DNA from: Diogma glabrata
Taxonomy: Eukaryota; Arthropoda; Insecta; Diptera; Cylindrotomidae
DNA: 64,000 bases
Direction of reading: 5' to 3'
Assembly (NCBI GenBank): GCA_963693315.1
Contig: OY856188.1
Coordinates: 269,757,114 to 269,821,113, forward strand
Shown here: piece after piece, positions 1-12,400 of the stretch
Position numbering within the stretch: position 1 is the first letter of the stretch
Layout of the letters: each line of letters begins with the position of its first letter
The notes under the pieces: model-generated
Databases searched by the model: none
Told to the model about the DNA's origin: nothing
Seen by the model: the letters and a program-made list of their open reading frames with translations, nothing else
Position numbers and translations under genes: made by a program

Positions 1-260
1 TATCTTCCAAATCTAATTTGTTTTTTTTTAAATAATCTTATTTCTAAAATCGTAATTAAAAAATAAATAGTTTACAAATAGTTTTTTTTTCACTTGGAAA
101 TTTTGATAAAAATCTAAATAAATTAAAAAATATATCGCCATAAATTCACAATTCCTAAATTAATTAGTAAATTCAGTCCAAAACTTTAATTTTATAAAAT
201 GATTAATTATATTAATCAAAAGAAAATTTGGGTTATATACTGTATATATAAAGAACCGTT
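1..260 (-). other. Syp: Syp 3' UTR (start of), AT-rich
   Basis: Sequence just after the stop codon in transcript direction. A possible ATTAAA poly(A) hexamer lies at 190-185 on the minus strand, but in such AT-rich DNA hexamers occur by chance. The true 3' end may lie outside the window. Confidence 0.4.
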
Positions 261-436
261 TTAACTCCATGCTGGATAAGTGTCCGTGTACCATTGTTCG
301 CCATTTGTTCCTAATGGTTGTTGTGGAAGCGGTTGACTTCCCCAATTACCACCATTTCCTATTATTCCACTCGGATATCGTCGCTTAGTATCCCCTGGAT
401 TTTGATGACTCCCATCAAATTTACGTTTACCGACCG
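261..436 (-). CDS. Syp: Syp last coding exon 13, C-terminus and stop
   Basis: Encodes [20 protein letters not shown] then [20 protein letters not shown] and ends TDTYPAWS with TAA at 263-261. The KRKxDG...DxKRR nuclear-signal-like motif and NWGSQP...QQPL are diagnostic of the hnRNP Q/R C-terminus. Acceptor TATTACAG|CG completes an Ala codon with exon 12. Confidence 0.95.
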
Positions 437-3400
437 CTGTAATATATTTTAAAATAAAATGTTTATTTTCTAATTCATTAAAATTCATTTATTTATAATC
501 CTCATAATTTAAAAAAAAAAAATATAACAAAAAAAAAAATAACAGAAATCCATTATAAATAAAAATAAACAAACATATTTAAACAGAACAAATTTAACAA
601 TTTTTTTGAATTTCTATAAATTTAATAAATAACAAATTATGCTAAATAGATTTCTGTCTAACTATTAAATTAAAAAAAAAATTAAATAAAATTTATTGAA
701 CGAAAAATAATATAACAAAAAAATAACGAAAAGTGGTTTTCTTCTAAAATTTCTTTTTCATCTATGGTTGGACTTGAGTTTTTGAATTCAATTTTTCTTT
801 TTACAATATAAAACTCGTCTCCGTTTAAGCGCAAATTTTAATAGATGCTGTAAAATATTTATTTTGTTATAATTTTTTAAACTGATTAAAATTAAAAGTA
901 AGTTTTGTTTGTATTAGAATAGTTGTTAAATTAAATTTTCTCAGACGCCGTCTTAAAAAATACTTTTTGGTGAAAAAAACACGAGAGCGTTTTTTTTAAA
1001 ATCAAAAGAACACGTGCCGTAAAATTATCGCAATTGATTTTTTGATAAAATCGTAGACTTTTTTTAAATATCATGAAATATTCAGATTTGAAAAAAATCA
1101 TATTAATATATTTGTAGGAAATTTAATTTTCGTAACCAATTTTTGCCTAAAACGTATATATCTGAAGATATTTTGAAAAAAAAAACTGGAAAATATTCGT
1201 AACTTATAAAAACAAATAAAAACGATAACGACCAAATTTAGTAATTTTTCGTCTTTTATATTTTTATGAGTAACGAAGAAATTGGATTTTTTTTTTTCAA
1301 AATATCATCTGAAATTACCTAGAAAAAAATTACCAGCACTTTATTTTAGGGAAATATTTAAAAAAAAATCTACGAATTTATTAAAAAATGATCTTCGATG
1401 ATTTTGCGGCACGTGTTCTTTTTAATTAAAAAAAATGGCTTCGTGTTTTTTTCACCAAAAAAAATCTTTTTAAGAAGCCGTATGAGAAAATTTAATTTTT
1501 AACGACCACTCTTATATATATATAAAATATGATTTTTTTTTTGTATAATATAAAAGAGTTTAAATGAATTTTAATGAAAACACATGAATATATATGTATA
1601 TTAATCAATTTTAAATCAAATAAAATATATGTACAATTAAAATTGACAATAAAAAAATAAAAAACGAATCGATTAGTAATATATCGAATAAATGGGATAA
1701 GGGAATGTGTTAGCATTTAAGCAAAAGGATAATTAGGCAATGTGCAATCGCAATTTTATCTCATTTTCAACCAATCAATCGCCAATATATTATTATTTTT
1801 GTTATTTTTATTAAAAAAAAAAATATTTATATAAATAATTAATTTTAAATATACCTATTATAAAATTATTTGCATTTACATATAAACAAACATACATTAA
1901 CTCATAACCACAAAACAGTTCATTCAATCATATCTCGTTCAAACAATGATTCTTTTATATATTTTTCAATTACATAAAGAAACCACTTGCCTAATTTAAA
2001 ATAAACGTATTATTTCTAAACACAATTAACAATAAATAAAGATGCACTTACATCTAAATATTTAAGGAAAAAAAAGTATGAGGTGCAAAATTAGGCAAGC
2101 TTCATAAAATTTTTTTGTTTTTAATATACTAATCGATTCATTCCTTTTTATTTTATTTAAAAAGAAAAGAAAATCATATATATAATCTTTGTAACAATGA
2201 AATAATTGTGGTTTTATTTTATTTGAAGACAAAAAAATAAGAATTTTTATAATTTATTCACAATTTTTTCCATTATTTAAAAATAATAAACGGTTGTGCT
2301 CCCATACTGCTTCGTGTTTTGTGTTTAAAAAAATAACAGAAATTTTAAAAACAAAAAAAAATTGAAATTAATAACCAAATTAAATTAAACACAACGGTGA
2401 GTTTTAAAAGGGAAAAACTGTGTTTAAATAAATAATAATAACCAAAATGGCTTATTTAATTATGATTATTGTTTAAAACTATCTAATTAATTTAAGAGAA
2501 AGATATATTAATAATTTTTTTTTGAATAATTTAGCATGCAAATTTATATAATATATTAATTATAATTTTGCTTCTGATTACAATCAAAGCAGTAAGAGAA
2601 CCCAGCCGTTGGCAACGATACAGACCGTCCTCCTCACCTGGTAAATTTGGCAGCGGCTTGGCGCGCTGGGTGCCACGAACGTTGAGACGAGTTTGACCCG
2701 CCCCACGGACCACCCCTGTTGCTGCCTGAGCCCCCACGGTGACCCCTCGTTGAACCAGTGGGGCCACCACTTGACGGTTGGTGCTGCCACGGAGCCCAAC
2801 GGCTCGGCCACGCGCCGTGATTCCACGCCCAGGACCACCCCCCTAATATTTATATAATGTCGTATTGAAAGACATTTATATAATTATTTGGGGTAAAATA
2901 ACCCCAAAATAAATGAAAAAAGCAAAGAAAACCCGTTAGAATCATATTTAAACAAAAAAAAATTTTTAATTAGTAATTATATATTAAACTGTACATTCCA
3001 AAATTAAATTTGTAAATAATTTTTTTTTAATTTAATTTATAATTACTAAAAATAATAAAACAAAAATTATACAAATATAGTTGAAAATAAAATAAAATAA
3101 AATAAATCAAATTATTTATTTTAAAATGAAATAATATTTTTAGTTTTTCTTTTAAAATTTTTTGTTTAAATTTTCTAATACCTCGATAAATGAATCAGAT
3201 ATTTCATAAAAAAGCCTGTATGGCCCCGTCCTAACAAATAACAACACATAACAAAAATTAATAGATACATTTTTTTTTTGTATAAAATTTATAAATTATA
3301 TTGCTCCATTAATTAATGTTTTGTGTATTTTATTTTATGTTTTAAATTAAAAAAAAAAATAATAAAAATTTTAAAATAAAATTTCAATTCAATTTTCTAG

Positions 3401-6400
3401 GTAATTTTAAAAGTTTATTTTTATTTATTTTACGATTGAGAATTATTATTTATATTTTAAAGCGATCACAGTTTTAATATTATTTATAATATAACAATAG
3501 TAATAAACAAACTTATTTTCATTTTTATTTTGTAGGATGAATTAAATAATAATAATAATAACAATATATTATTATAACTACAAGCATATGATGAGTTTAG
3601 TATTTTAGTAATAGGGCTGGTTGCTAAAGCGAGGGATTGCCTTTTTTAGTTATATATGATTTTTAATAAGTTTTAGTATAGATTAATTAAAATGTAATAA
3701 TTATTTGCAAATAAAAACTAAGCACTTGAAGTTAGTTTAATATTTTTGTTTGTTTTAATAAGCAGTTTTTTTATAAGTAAAACCAAAATTATATATAACT
3801 CAATAAATGTGCAAAAATAAAGTAAAAGCAAAGCAAAAAGCTAGTAAATAAAAATGCAGATTATAAAATTATTTGTGAAGAATAAGTAAACTAAATAAAA
3901 TTCATAGCAAACAATAAATAAAATAATGAAATGATTTTCTGTAAAAATATCCATTATAAGAATAATTAGTTTTAGGAGAAAACTATAATATTCCAGTAAT
4001 GGACTATTTTTACGGGGAGACAAATCTTGAGTTTTGGTTTAAAAAATATATCATGTGAAGTTCCGGCATATCCACAACACAAACATTTATTTCTCTTAAT
4101 TTAACAATGACTCATATTTAGTTAGAAAAAAATCCCATTACGAATAACTAAAAGTGATTCTCAGCAACCTGCCGTAATATATACAGTTTAGCATAAACCG
4201 TTAATTAAAATATATTATTAAGTAATATTAATGAAGATTTAAATTTTGAATTGAAATTTCTAATGATTTTTATAAAAATAAGAAAAAAACTTCTTTTTAG
4301 GAAAAAAACTAATAATAAATCATAAAAACCCACCGAGGTATTTCTTGTTGTTTTTTGTGGTCCTCCAGTGGTCGTTGTTACACCACTTGGAGGAAAATCA
4401 TAATAATATTCCCCTTCAAAAGTTCGGTAAAAATCGTCGTAATAGGGATCATTGTATCCCCCACGATAATCCGTATACCCATAAAAGTCATAATCGTAAT
4501 CTACAATAATAAATACAACACTCACACAATATTTTTGTTTTTAATTTTGTGTTTATAATATAAAATCAATTAAACAATCATACGTTGTTCAGTCATCGAT
4601 TTATTTGTTATTTTTTTTTAATTTCTAATCAAAATGCTACTGTAATACTTTAAATATAATATCAAAACAAATTTTCATATCAACTGACATTCACTCAAGA
4701 AAAATACATGCCGGAATAAACTATTTCAAAACATTTATACCATCATCAAGCGTCATACACATCTTTTTCACATACTTACCATCCCAACGTTGTTATTAAA
4801 AAGAAAACTGCACGTCAACTAGTATTGAGTTCAAAATAGTGCAGATCTTAAAATAATCATTACAAATTTTATTTAAAAAAATGTTTACAGTAAAAACGTC
4901 AAAACTTCAACAGATGGGCGGAGCTTTATTATAATTATGGAATTAAGAAATATTCATAGAGTAAAAAGTTTCTAAATATTTGTAGAAATAGCATAAAAGA
5001 AATCGAAAACTTTTAATATTATTTGATTTGGGATGATTATTTTAAGATTTGCACCAGTTTTCAGCTCTTCATTGATGTAACAATAACCAAACACGATTTA
5101 CTTAGAATTATAAAACTTATACGCAAATATGTTTTTAAACTGTTTCGATTTTCATTATAGGTATATACTAAGGAAATTTGTTGACTAATTTTTGGATTTG
5201 AGTTATGTCAAAATTTTTTCAAGCTAGCGATACTATTGTTCCATTGATAAATAAATTTTCAGCAAACAGAATTAAATACTAAACAAATATTGGGACGCTG
5301 ATGCATAGGCTGACTTCAACACATCTCTGGAAGCATAGTGTTCTGGATATATAGTGAGCTAATATCCATAAAATACTTTAATTAAAGGCTAACCAATGTT
5401 TATGATTTCGCATAGTTCTAATTATAAAAATATTAAACAAAGCAGTAGTATTCCAACAAACATAAATTCTGTTGTACGAGAAAAAGCAAAAAAAAATTTT
5501 AACCGGAAGTGACAAACCGTAAGTTGGGATGCAGAACTGATTTGAACCGTATTAAATGGTTATGTACCAAGTTCCATCCAATTCGATTATCAGATACAGA
5601 TGTTATTATGCTTCCAAAATACAGGAGCTCGGCGGGCCCTACCACTTTGTTCACTATCGCTAAAAAACTAATCAGCTCCTTGCCTTACAGATTTGCATCT
5701 TTTTTCAAAGTGTCATCAAAATTCATTCACGAACGAATGTTGTATGCTTCAAACAATCATTGAAAACATTGTGAAAAAACACCAGTTGTATGGTGGACCA
5801 GAGTCCTTTGCCCAATGTACCCCAAAAACTAATGAAATCTTTCTCATGTTACTTAAAAACTTTTACCAGTTTCATGGAAATCAATCTGTAATTGTAGGCT
5901 ACAGTAGAAGCAAAAACCAGAAAAAAAAACTTTTTACCCGGAATTGAGAAACCGGAAATTACAATGCAGAACTGTTGCAAATCATACTTAAAGCATATTT
6001 ACCAAGTTTAATCAAAATTATATATTACAATCTGATTGAAGTTTCATATAAACAGGTGCTTCGGAGGCCCCCCACCACTTATCCCAATATCGTCCAAAAA
6101 CTAATCAGTTCTTTGTTATTTGTTATCCATATTTTTTTGAAGTGTCATCAAAATTGATTAATGAATGAAGTCTGTATGCTCGTAACAAACTTTAAAAACA
6201 AAGTGTGAAAAGTCAGTAGTTGTATTGTAGACCCCCAGCCACTTTAATCAATATGTTCCAAAAGATAATAATTATCTTCTCACACTAATTGAAACCTTTT
6301 CCATAGGTTTCATCATAATCACTACATTATTGAAGGCTGTAGTTTGCATAAAGACACTGAAAAAACTTCAGGCACCAATAAAGATAATATCGAAAACAAA

Positions 6401-9400
6401 TTTTCATAGAATTTTACGAAAGGGATTCGTCGTGAAAAATTTGTGAAATTGGGTGCGTTCACCCGACGTCAACAGTTGAGAAGTTGAGAAAGCGACCGCG
6501 TTCAGCTGACCCGTTAACTTTACGCTGGATGTTAGCAGTTGAGAGTTTCTTGAAGCGGGATTTATTTCTACTTTCCAACTCATCTTTTGCTTTGACATGC
6601 GCAGAACTAATGTATTGTGACATTATACATGAATATAATTATAAATATAATTATAATATAATTATTAGTATAATTAAATTATAATTAAATTATAATTAGA
6701 TATAATTAAATTGAAATATAATTAAATAAATATAATTATTATATAATTATAAATTTTGAGGTTATGCGGAACAGTTGTTATAAGTAGTAAACGTCAAATA
6801 AAAATGCTGTAAATCAACAATGCGTTCACCAGTTTTACAACTGCTAACTCCGAACTGTTGAGAGCTTGAAGTCAGCTGCTGATGTCGGGTGAACGCACCC
6901 ATTTTGTTGTTTGTTTTTATATTTCAGAGCTGGCGCACAAAACTCTTCTTATAATTTTAAAACAGCAAAATAGGGTATCAAGCCTAAAGGTCGGTACGAG
7001 GATGGAGTAAAGTGAAGTTTTTATGCGATCTTTAAAGTTTTTCAAAATATCTGGGTTAACAGATGGGTCAACAGTCATGGAAAAGTTGTGAACTGAAATT
7101 TGAGAGAAATTTGACGCATTTGTAATTTTGAAACAAAAAATTTGTATTTGGCAGCAGTTGCTGCATTTTTTTTTTAGTGTTTGTATATTCTTGTCAACAT
7201 CGAAAGCAAATATTTACTATTAAACAAAATTACTTACATAAAACAAATTAAATCTCAAAATTCCGCAGTGAAATATTGTTCAAAATATTATTTTGCTGTG
7301 AAATATGAGATTTGTGTGCGCCATCTCTGAACAAATTACGTGTCAACATAACATAGTGAAAAATGAAGCGAATTTTTTTACATTTGATTTCACGATGTTA
7401 AATTTATATGCAAATTTCACTTTACTCAATCTCCAAATTAAGCCTACATAGTACCAAGATTAAGTGAAGTGAGATGTTCATATAAATTTAATATTGCGAG
7501 TTGTGACATCAAAAGTAAAAAATTTAGTTTCATATTTCATTATATTTTGGTATGGTATGAAAAACTTGTGAAATTATGTTGTTTGTTTTTATATTTCAAA
7601 GATGGCGCATAAAAGTCTCCGATTAATTTTCAAAGCAAAATAATGTTTTGGACATTATCTCATTGTTTTATTTTGACACTTGATTTCTTTTTTATTATAT
7701 TATAATATAGTTATATTGATTTTGAAAAAAACTACGCCAAATTTTAAAAGCAATAATTAATATCAACTGCTGTCAATAAATAAAAAAAATTTAGTTCAAA
7801 ATTACAAATGTGTCAAACTTCTCTTCAATTACAGTTCAGTTTTTTCATGGCTGTAGCATCAGATAGTTTGAAGGACTATGGAAATTGCATTGAAATTTCA
7901 CTACTATTAATCTTCAAACTGAACTGTAGTTGTGAAAAAGGTATGAAATGACGTTGTTTGGTTTTGAATTTCAGAGATTAGTTTAGTATGGAGATTGAGA
8001 GTGGAAAAATTCTAACCCAAACTTGTTCGTTTAAAAATTGCAAATTGTGACAAACTTCTCTCCTATTACAGTTCACAGCTTTTCACGGCATGGTTTACCA
8101 GATAGTTAGGAGAGCTTTGGAGATGGAGTGTTAAAATGTCATTACTCTTAATCTCCGTAATAAACTTTCATCATCAAACAGTTGTGAAATTATTTTGTTT
8201 GTTTTTATATTTCAGAGATGGCGCACATCTCCGAATGATCTTTCACAACAAAAAAAGAGCCAAGATTCATGTAAAAAAAAATGATTTTCAGACATAAAAA
8301 TATTCGCTTTATTTTGTATCGATCGTACGACAATATTATACGACAAAAATAATATTTCAAACAGGATATAAAATATAACCTAGAAAATTTTTCTGTCACT
8401 TGCAAACAAAATATTAAAAAACTGAATGTTAAAAGTAAGTCTTATCGAATTCCTGATTATTAACACAAAAAAAGAACAATGTTCAAAAGTATATTTTCCT
8501 ACAAGAGATGAAAACATTGTTTTTATTACGCGTACGAAATGCAATTTTTTCTATGATATAATCGATATTTATTATAAAATATAAAATTAGAAATCGACAA
8601 CAGAACATTCAAAATTCATATTTAATTTTTTCTTTATAAAATTATATAAAAATACCATATAGTCCCTGGGCCCTCGCCGATTTCATGTGTGATCTGATGG
8701 TCACCACATATTTTATACTTCGTGAGGCGCCAGAAAATTTTTGTATTGCGATTTTCCTCAAATCGGCCGCTTTTTCGTTCGGCCAACTCCGAAAAATGCA
8801 GATTGCCCGTGATCTTGTAAATTTGCTACCACATTTTTTTTTTAACTGTGGCGGTTGGAAATTTGTTTTAGAACACTAGGTTAAGGTTGTCCGACCAAAA
8901 TATGTCTGCTATTGTTAAGTTCGACAACTGACATTTTGGTATGTTTGCGATGTCGGAAAAGGTTTCCCTCATGTTATAAATCAAATTTCCAACATCCATA
9001 GTTAAAAAAAAAAATTTACAAGATCCCGGACAATCGGTATTTTTCGGAGCTTGCCGAACGAAAAAGCGTCCAAATGGAGAAAAATGGCAGAACAAAAGTT
9101 TTCGGACTCGTCAAGGACAGGCGTCTCACGAAGTATAAAATTTGTGGTCACATGAAATCGGCGTGGGTCCAGGGACTAATAGCAAATACAATTTGTTATT
9201 CTTTTGAGATTAGTGCAAAAAGAACCCGTTTTCACGGGGCATTAAGCTTACGGGAATATCATTGAGAACTAAGGTTGTAATAGAGGATCGCGTAAAATTG
9301 CTCTGGACCGATTTAACTGCCTGAAAGAAACTACGTGAGCCAGATGGGTGCTCGGCGAATTTCTTTGCTTTCTTCTGAATAAACGCGTCTTTGTCCAAGT

Positions 9401-12400
9401 CTATTTTGTATTTACTAATATTTCTGGCTTTCTTATAGGCGCTATGGGTTTCAGGTGTTTTATTTGAGTTATATGTCTTAAATGCTTTGCGTTTATTCCT
9501 CACTGCCTCATCAACATCCCGCATCCATTTATTTGGAATAAATCGCCTCATTCTGTCTTTTATGATTTCAGAAATTCTTATTTCCGATGTGCTACTATCA
9601 GATCAATACAACAGATAGTTTTCCAAGGTGTTTCATCATAAAAGTTTCTCAGTACCTCCCACTCAGGGCGTTTATAATTCCAAACGCAACGAGGATTTGC
9701 TTTCAAAGCAAATTTGCTTCAAAGCAAATATTTTATATGTCTGCAAGACAATTCTTTTACTTGAAACATGGCCTTAATATTTTGGAAATTATTTCAAGAT
9801 CAGGATTCTGGCATTTGATTTGTTTTTATAATAGTTTTGTAAATTTTGACAAAAACACTAGGAAACAAAAACAAAATAATTACTTTGCTGTCAACAAATA
9901 AAAAAAAAGTGTTTGTGTCAAAATAACATATGTGCCAAATTTGTTTCCAAATACTTTTCACAACTTTTCACGACTGTTTTGATTAAAAGTTTGGAGTGCT
10001 TTGGAGATCGCGTTAAAATTTCACTAGTCTCAATCTCCTTACTGAGTTTTCGGGTGAGGATAAGTAAACCATCAAACCGTCATGGAAAAAGATTACCAAA
10101 AACACAAAATGTTGCATTGCGTGTTGCAATTCGCTGTCGCTTAATGGTACACCACGACCAACTACCAGTAAAGACAAAATTTTTTCAGTCAAACGACACA
10201 ACGATATACTGTCACTAGTCTGACCACTCATTCAAAAAATTGGTCCACACACCATCACCGCCAAAAAACATCACCGCCGAAATATCTATATTCTACAGTC
10301 CGGCTTTTTAGCTTTTTAGCTATATTTACAGTCCGGCTTTTAAATATATGATACCGCAATTGCTGGACTACATCCAGAAACATAAAGGATATACCATAAA
10401 CAGTCATGCAGGAAATTGGTAGCTGATGCGTTAACTATATACGGAGAACACAATCTAAAGGTTCGTCGGAAACACCCAAATCGACAAGGGCGGATGTTTC
10501 CCAACGCACGTTACCCATTATGTGTGCCCCCGGCCACATAAAGTTGAGAGGTTTTGTTCTGGCCGGGTAATCCAGATTTTGGTAAAATCATACAAATTTT
10601 CAGGGTACAAGCAAAAACCCTAAGTCGGTTATCGATCGGAAAATTGGTTGATTAACATTTTTTGAGCTCTACTCTATCTCTGACCCTCTATTTTTTTCTT
10701 AAAATTTTACAAACAAAAATAGTAGTTTTTGTTACAAGGCAAAAAGTATCAAGTTTTTGTATGGTTTTTCAAAAATCTCACAGGGACAATAAATATATTT
10801 TAGCTAAGGTTCATAGTTTAGTGGCACTCTCCAGTCACATTTGTTGATCTATGCCAAAAATATTTTCTGGAAAGATCTAGACAGTTTATACCTTGGATAA
10901 GTTTTGGAACGAACAATATCAGCACTGCACTGTTAAAAGTTGAATAAATTTAAGCCTTATAATGACCGTTTGTGTTAAAATATTTTATTAAAATTTATAT
11001 GTATTTGGGACTTTTGCAATCTCTTGACTCTGAGAAAAATTTAAATAATTGATGATTTTGTTTGTAATTAATTTGTTTATTTCAATTATTCTGATAAATT
11101 CGATTTTCCTTGTACACAAATCTGTCTGGCCCAAGAAATATACCTAATTCTAGAGGACGCACTACCTTTTAAACTTTTTTTATTTAAAATTCAAAAAGCA
11201 AAATTTTTTGTTTTCATGACAAAAAAATCTTCTTCGTTTTTGCAACCCAAAATAATGCTAAACTATTTTAGGTTGTTGATTTTCTTTCAAACGTATGTGT
11301 CTTAGTATTACAATTCAGTTCGAACATGATAAACCATAACGTAAAAATTCCTTATTAGGACTTTATCCGCACCATAGTCGGTAATTGCGAACTACTTTGG
11401 ATAAAACTTTAATTAACAGTTTTAGTTAGTCAGACACTGATAGGGTTGCAGAGTCTAGTGAAAAACACGAGGGTTCATCCGAATCTCGCAATATTTTTAA
11501 GTTTCCTGCAAGTCGCCGAGCAGAAATTTGTTCGGTCTCAAAAAGGGTTCTGATCAGGTTTGGATTAGTTCGATTAGGCATGATCTGATCATGAGTGTAA
11601 CGCTTTTTCGCAATCAGACTCTGATTAGGATAGTCGGATCAGCTCCTGATCATGTTTACCATATAAAATTAATCAGGTATACCAACTAGGGGTCAAATAC
11701 GAAAACCAAAACAAGGTCGAATATATTTAAACAAACTGTTTGCATTAGCTGATCGGAATAAACACTGTTTAAAATAAATAAACTGAACCAAATAAACTGA
11801 ATTTTCAAAAAGAACGATGTAATGTTTTTATAACGTTTTTGAAGATTCCTAAAACTAAAAAATTCTATAATAAATTAAAAAATTCAAATCCAAAAATTAG
11901 CAGTAGTATATATAGTTCAAATTCTAAATTGCTATATGGAAGCATCTTTATGTTGAACATAATTTTTAACACAAATCACACGAATGTCAAATAAATTTTA
12001 TACAATTCTAAGCCAAATTCATAATTTTGCCCCAAACAAACAATCACAGCACACCTCAATCATTCACACATTATTATTCTAACTTCTACGTTACTAAAAA
12101 AAACATGCATCTTTCAACATCATCTATTTCACTATTACACTTTTGAAATACAAAATAAAAAGACTAATAATAAATTTATTAATAAATAATATAAAACAAA
12201 CATGCAACAAACAATAATAATATTAAAGGAAATATTACAAAAAAATCAAAAATATGTGCGGGAGTTGCAGGAAATGTTACATGCAAGAGATATAACGGTT
12301 GGTTCTGTTTAAAACAAAATGATAAGTTGAACATAAAATAAAAATGAAAAGTATAAAAAAAAAGTTAAACAAGAAAACAAAATGCAAAAACTGAACCTGA

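Noticed and set aside
185..190. ATTAAA as the definite poly(A) signal of Syp
   Set aside because: Such hexamers are frequent by chance in DNA this AT-rich, and the UTR may extend past the window; mentioned only as a possibility.
2638..2842. Alternative frame in exon 12 giving an RGG-like peptide ([13 protein letters not shown])
   Set aside because: This frame does not match the phase of the exon 11 donor and terminates a few codons after joining exon 13. The chosen frame fits both neighbours and leads into KRKFDG...NWGSQP.
4355..4558. Plus-strand 67-codon open frame
   Set aside because: Antisense of Syp exon 11.
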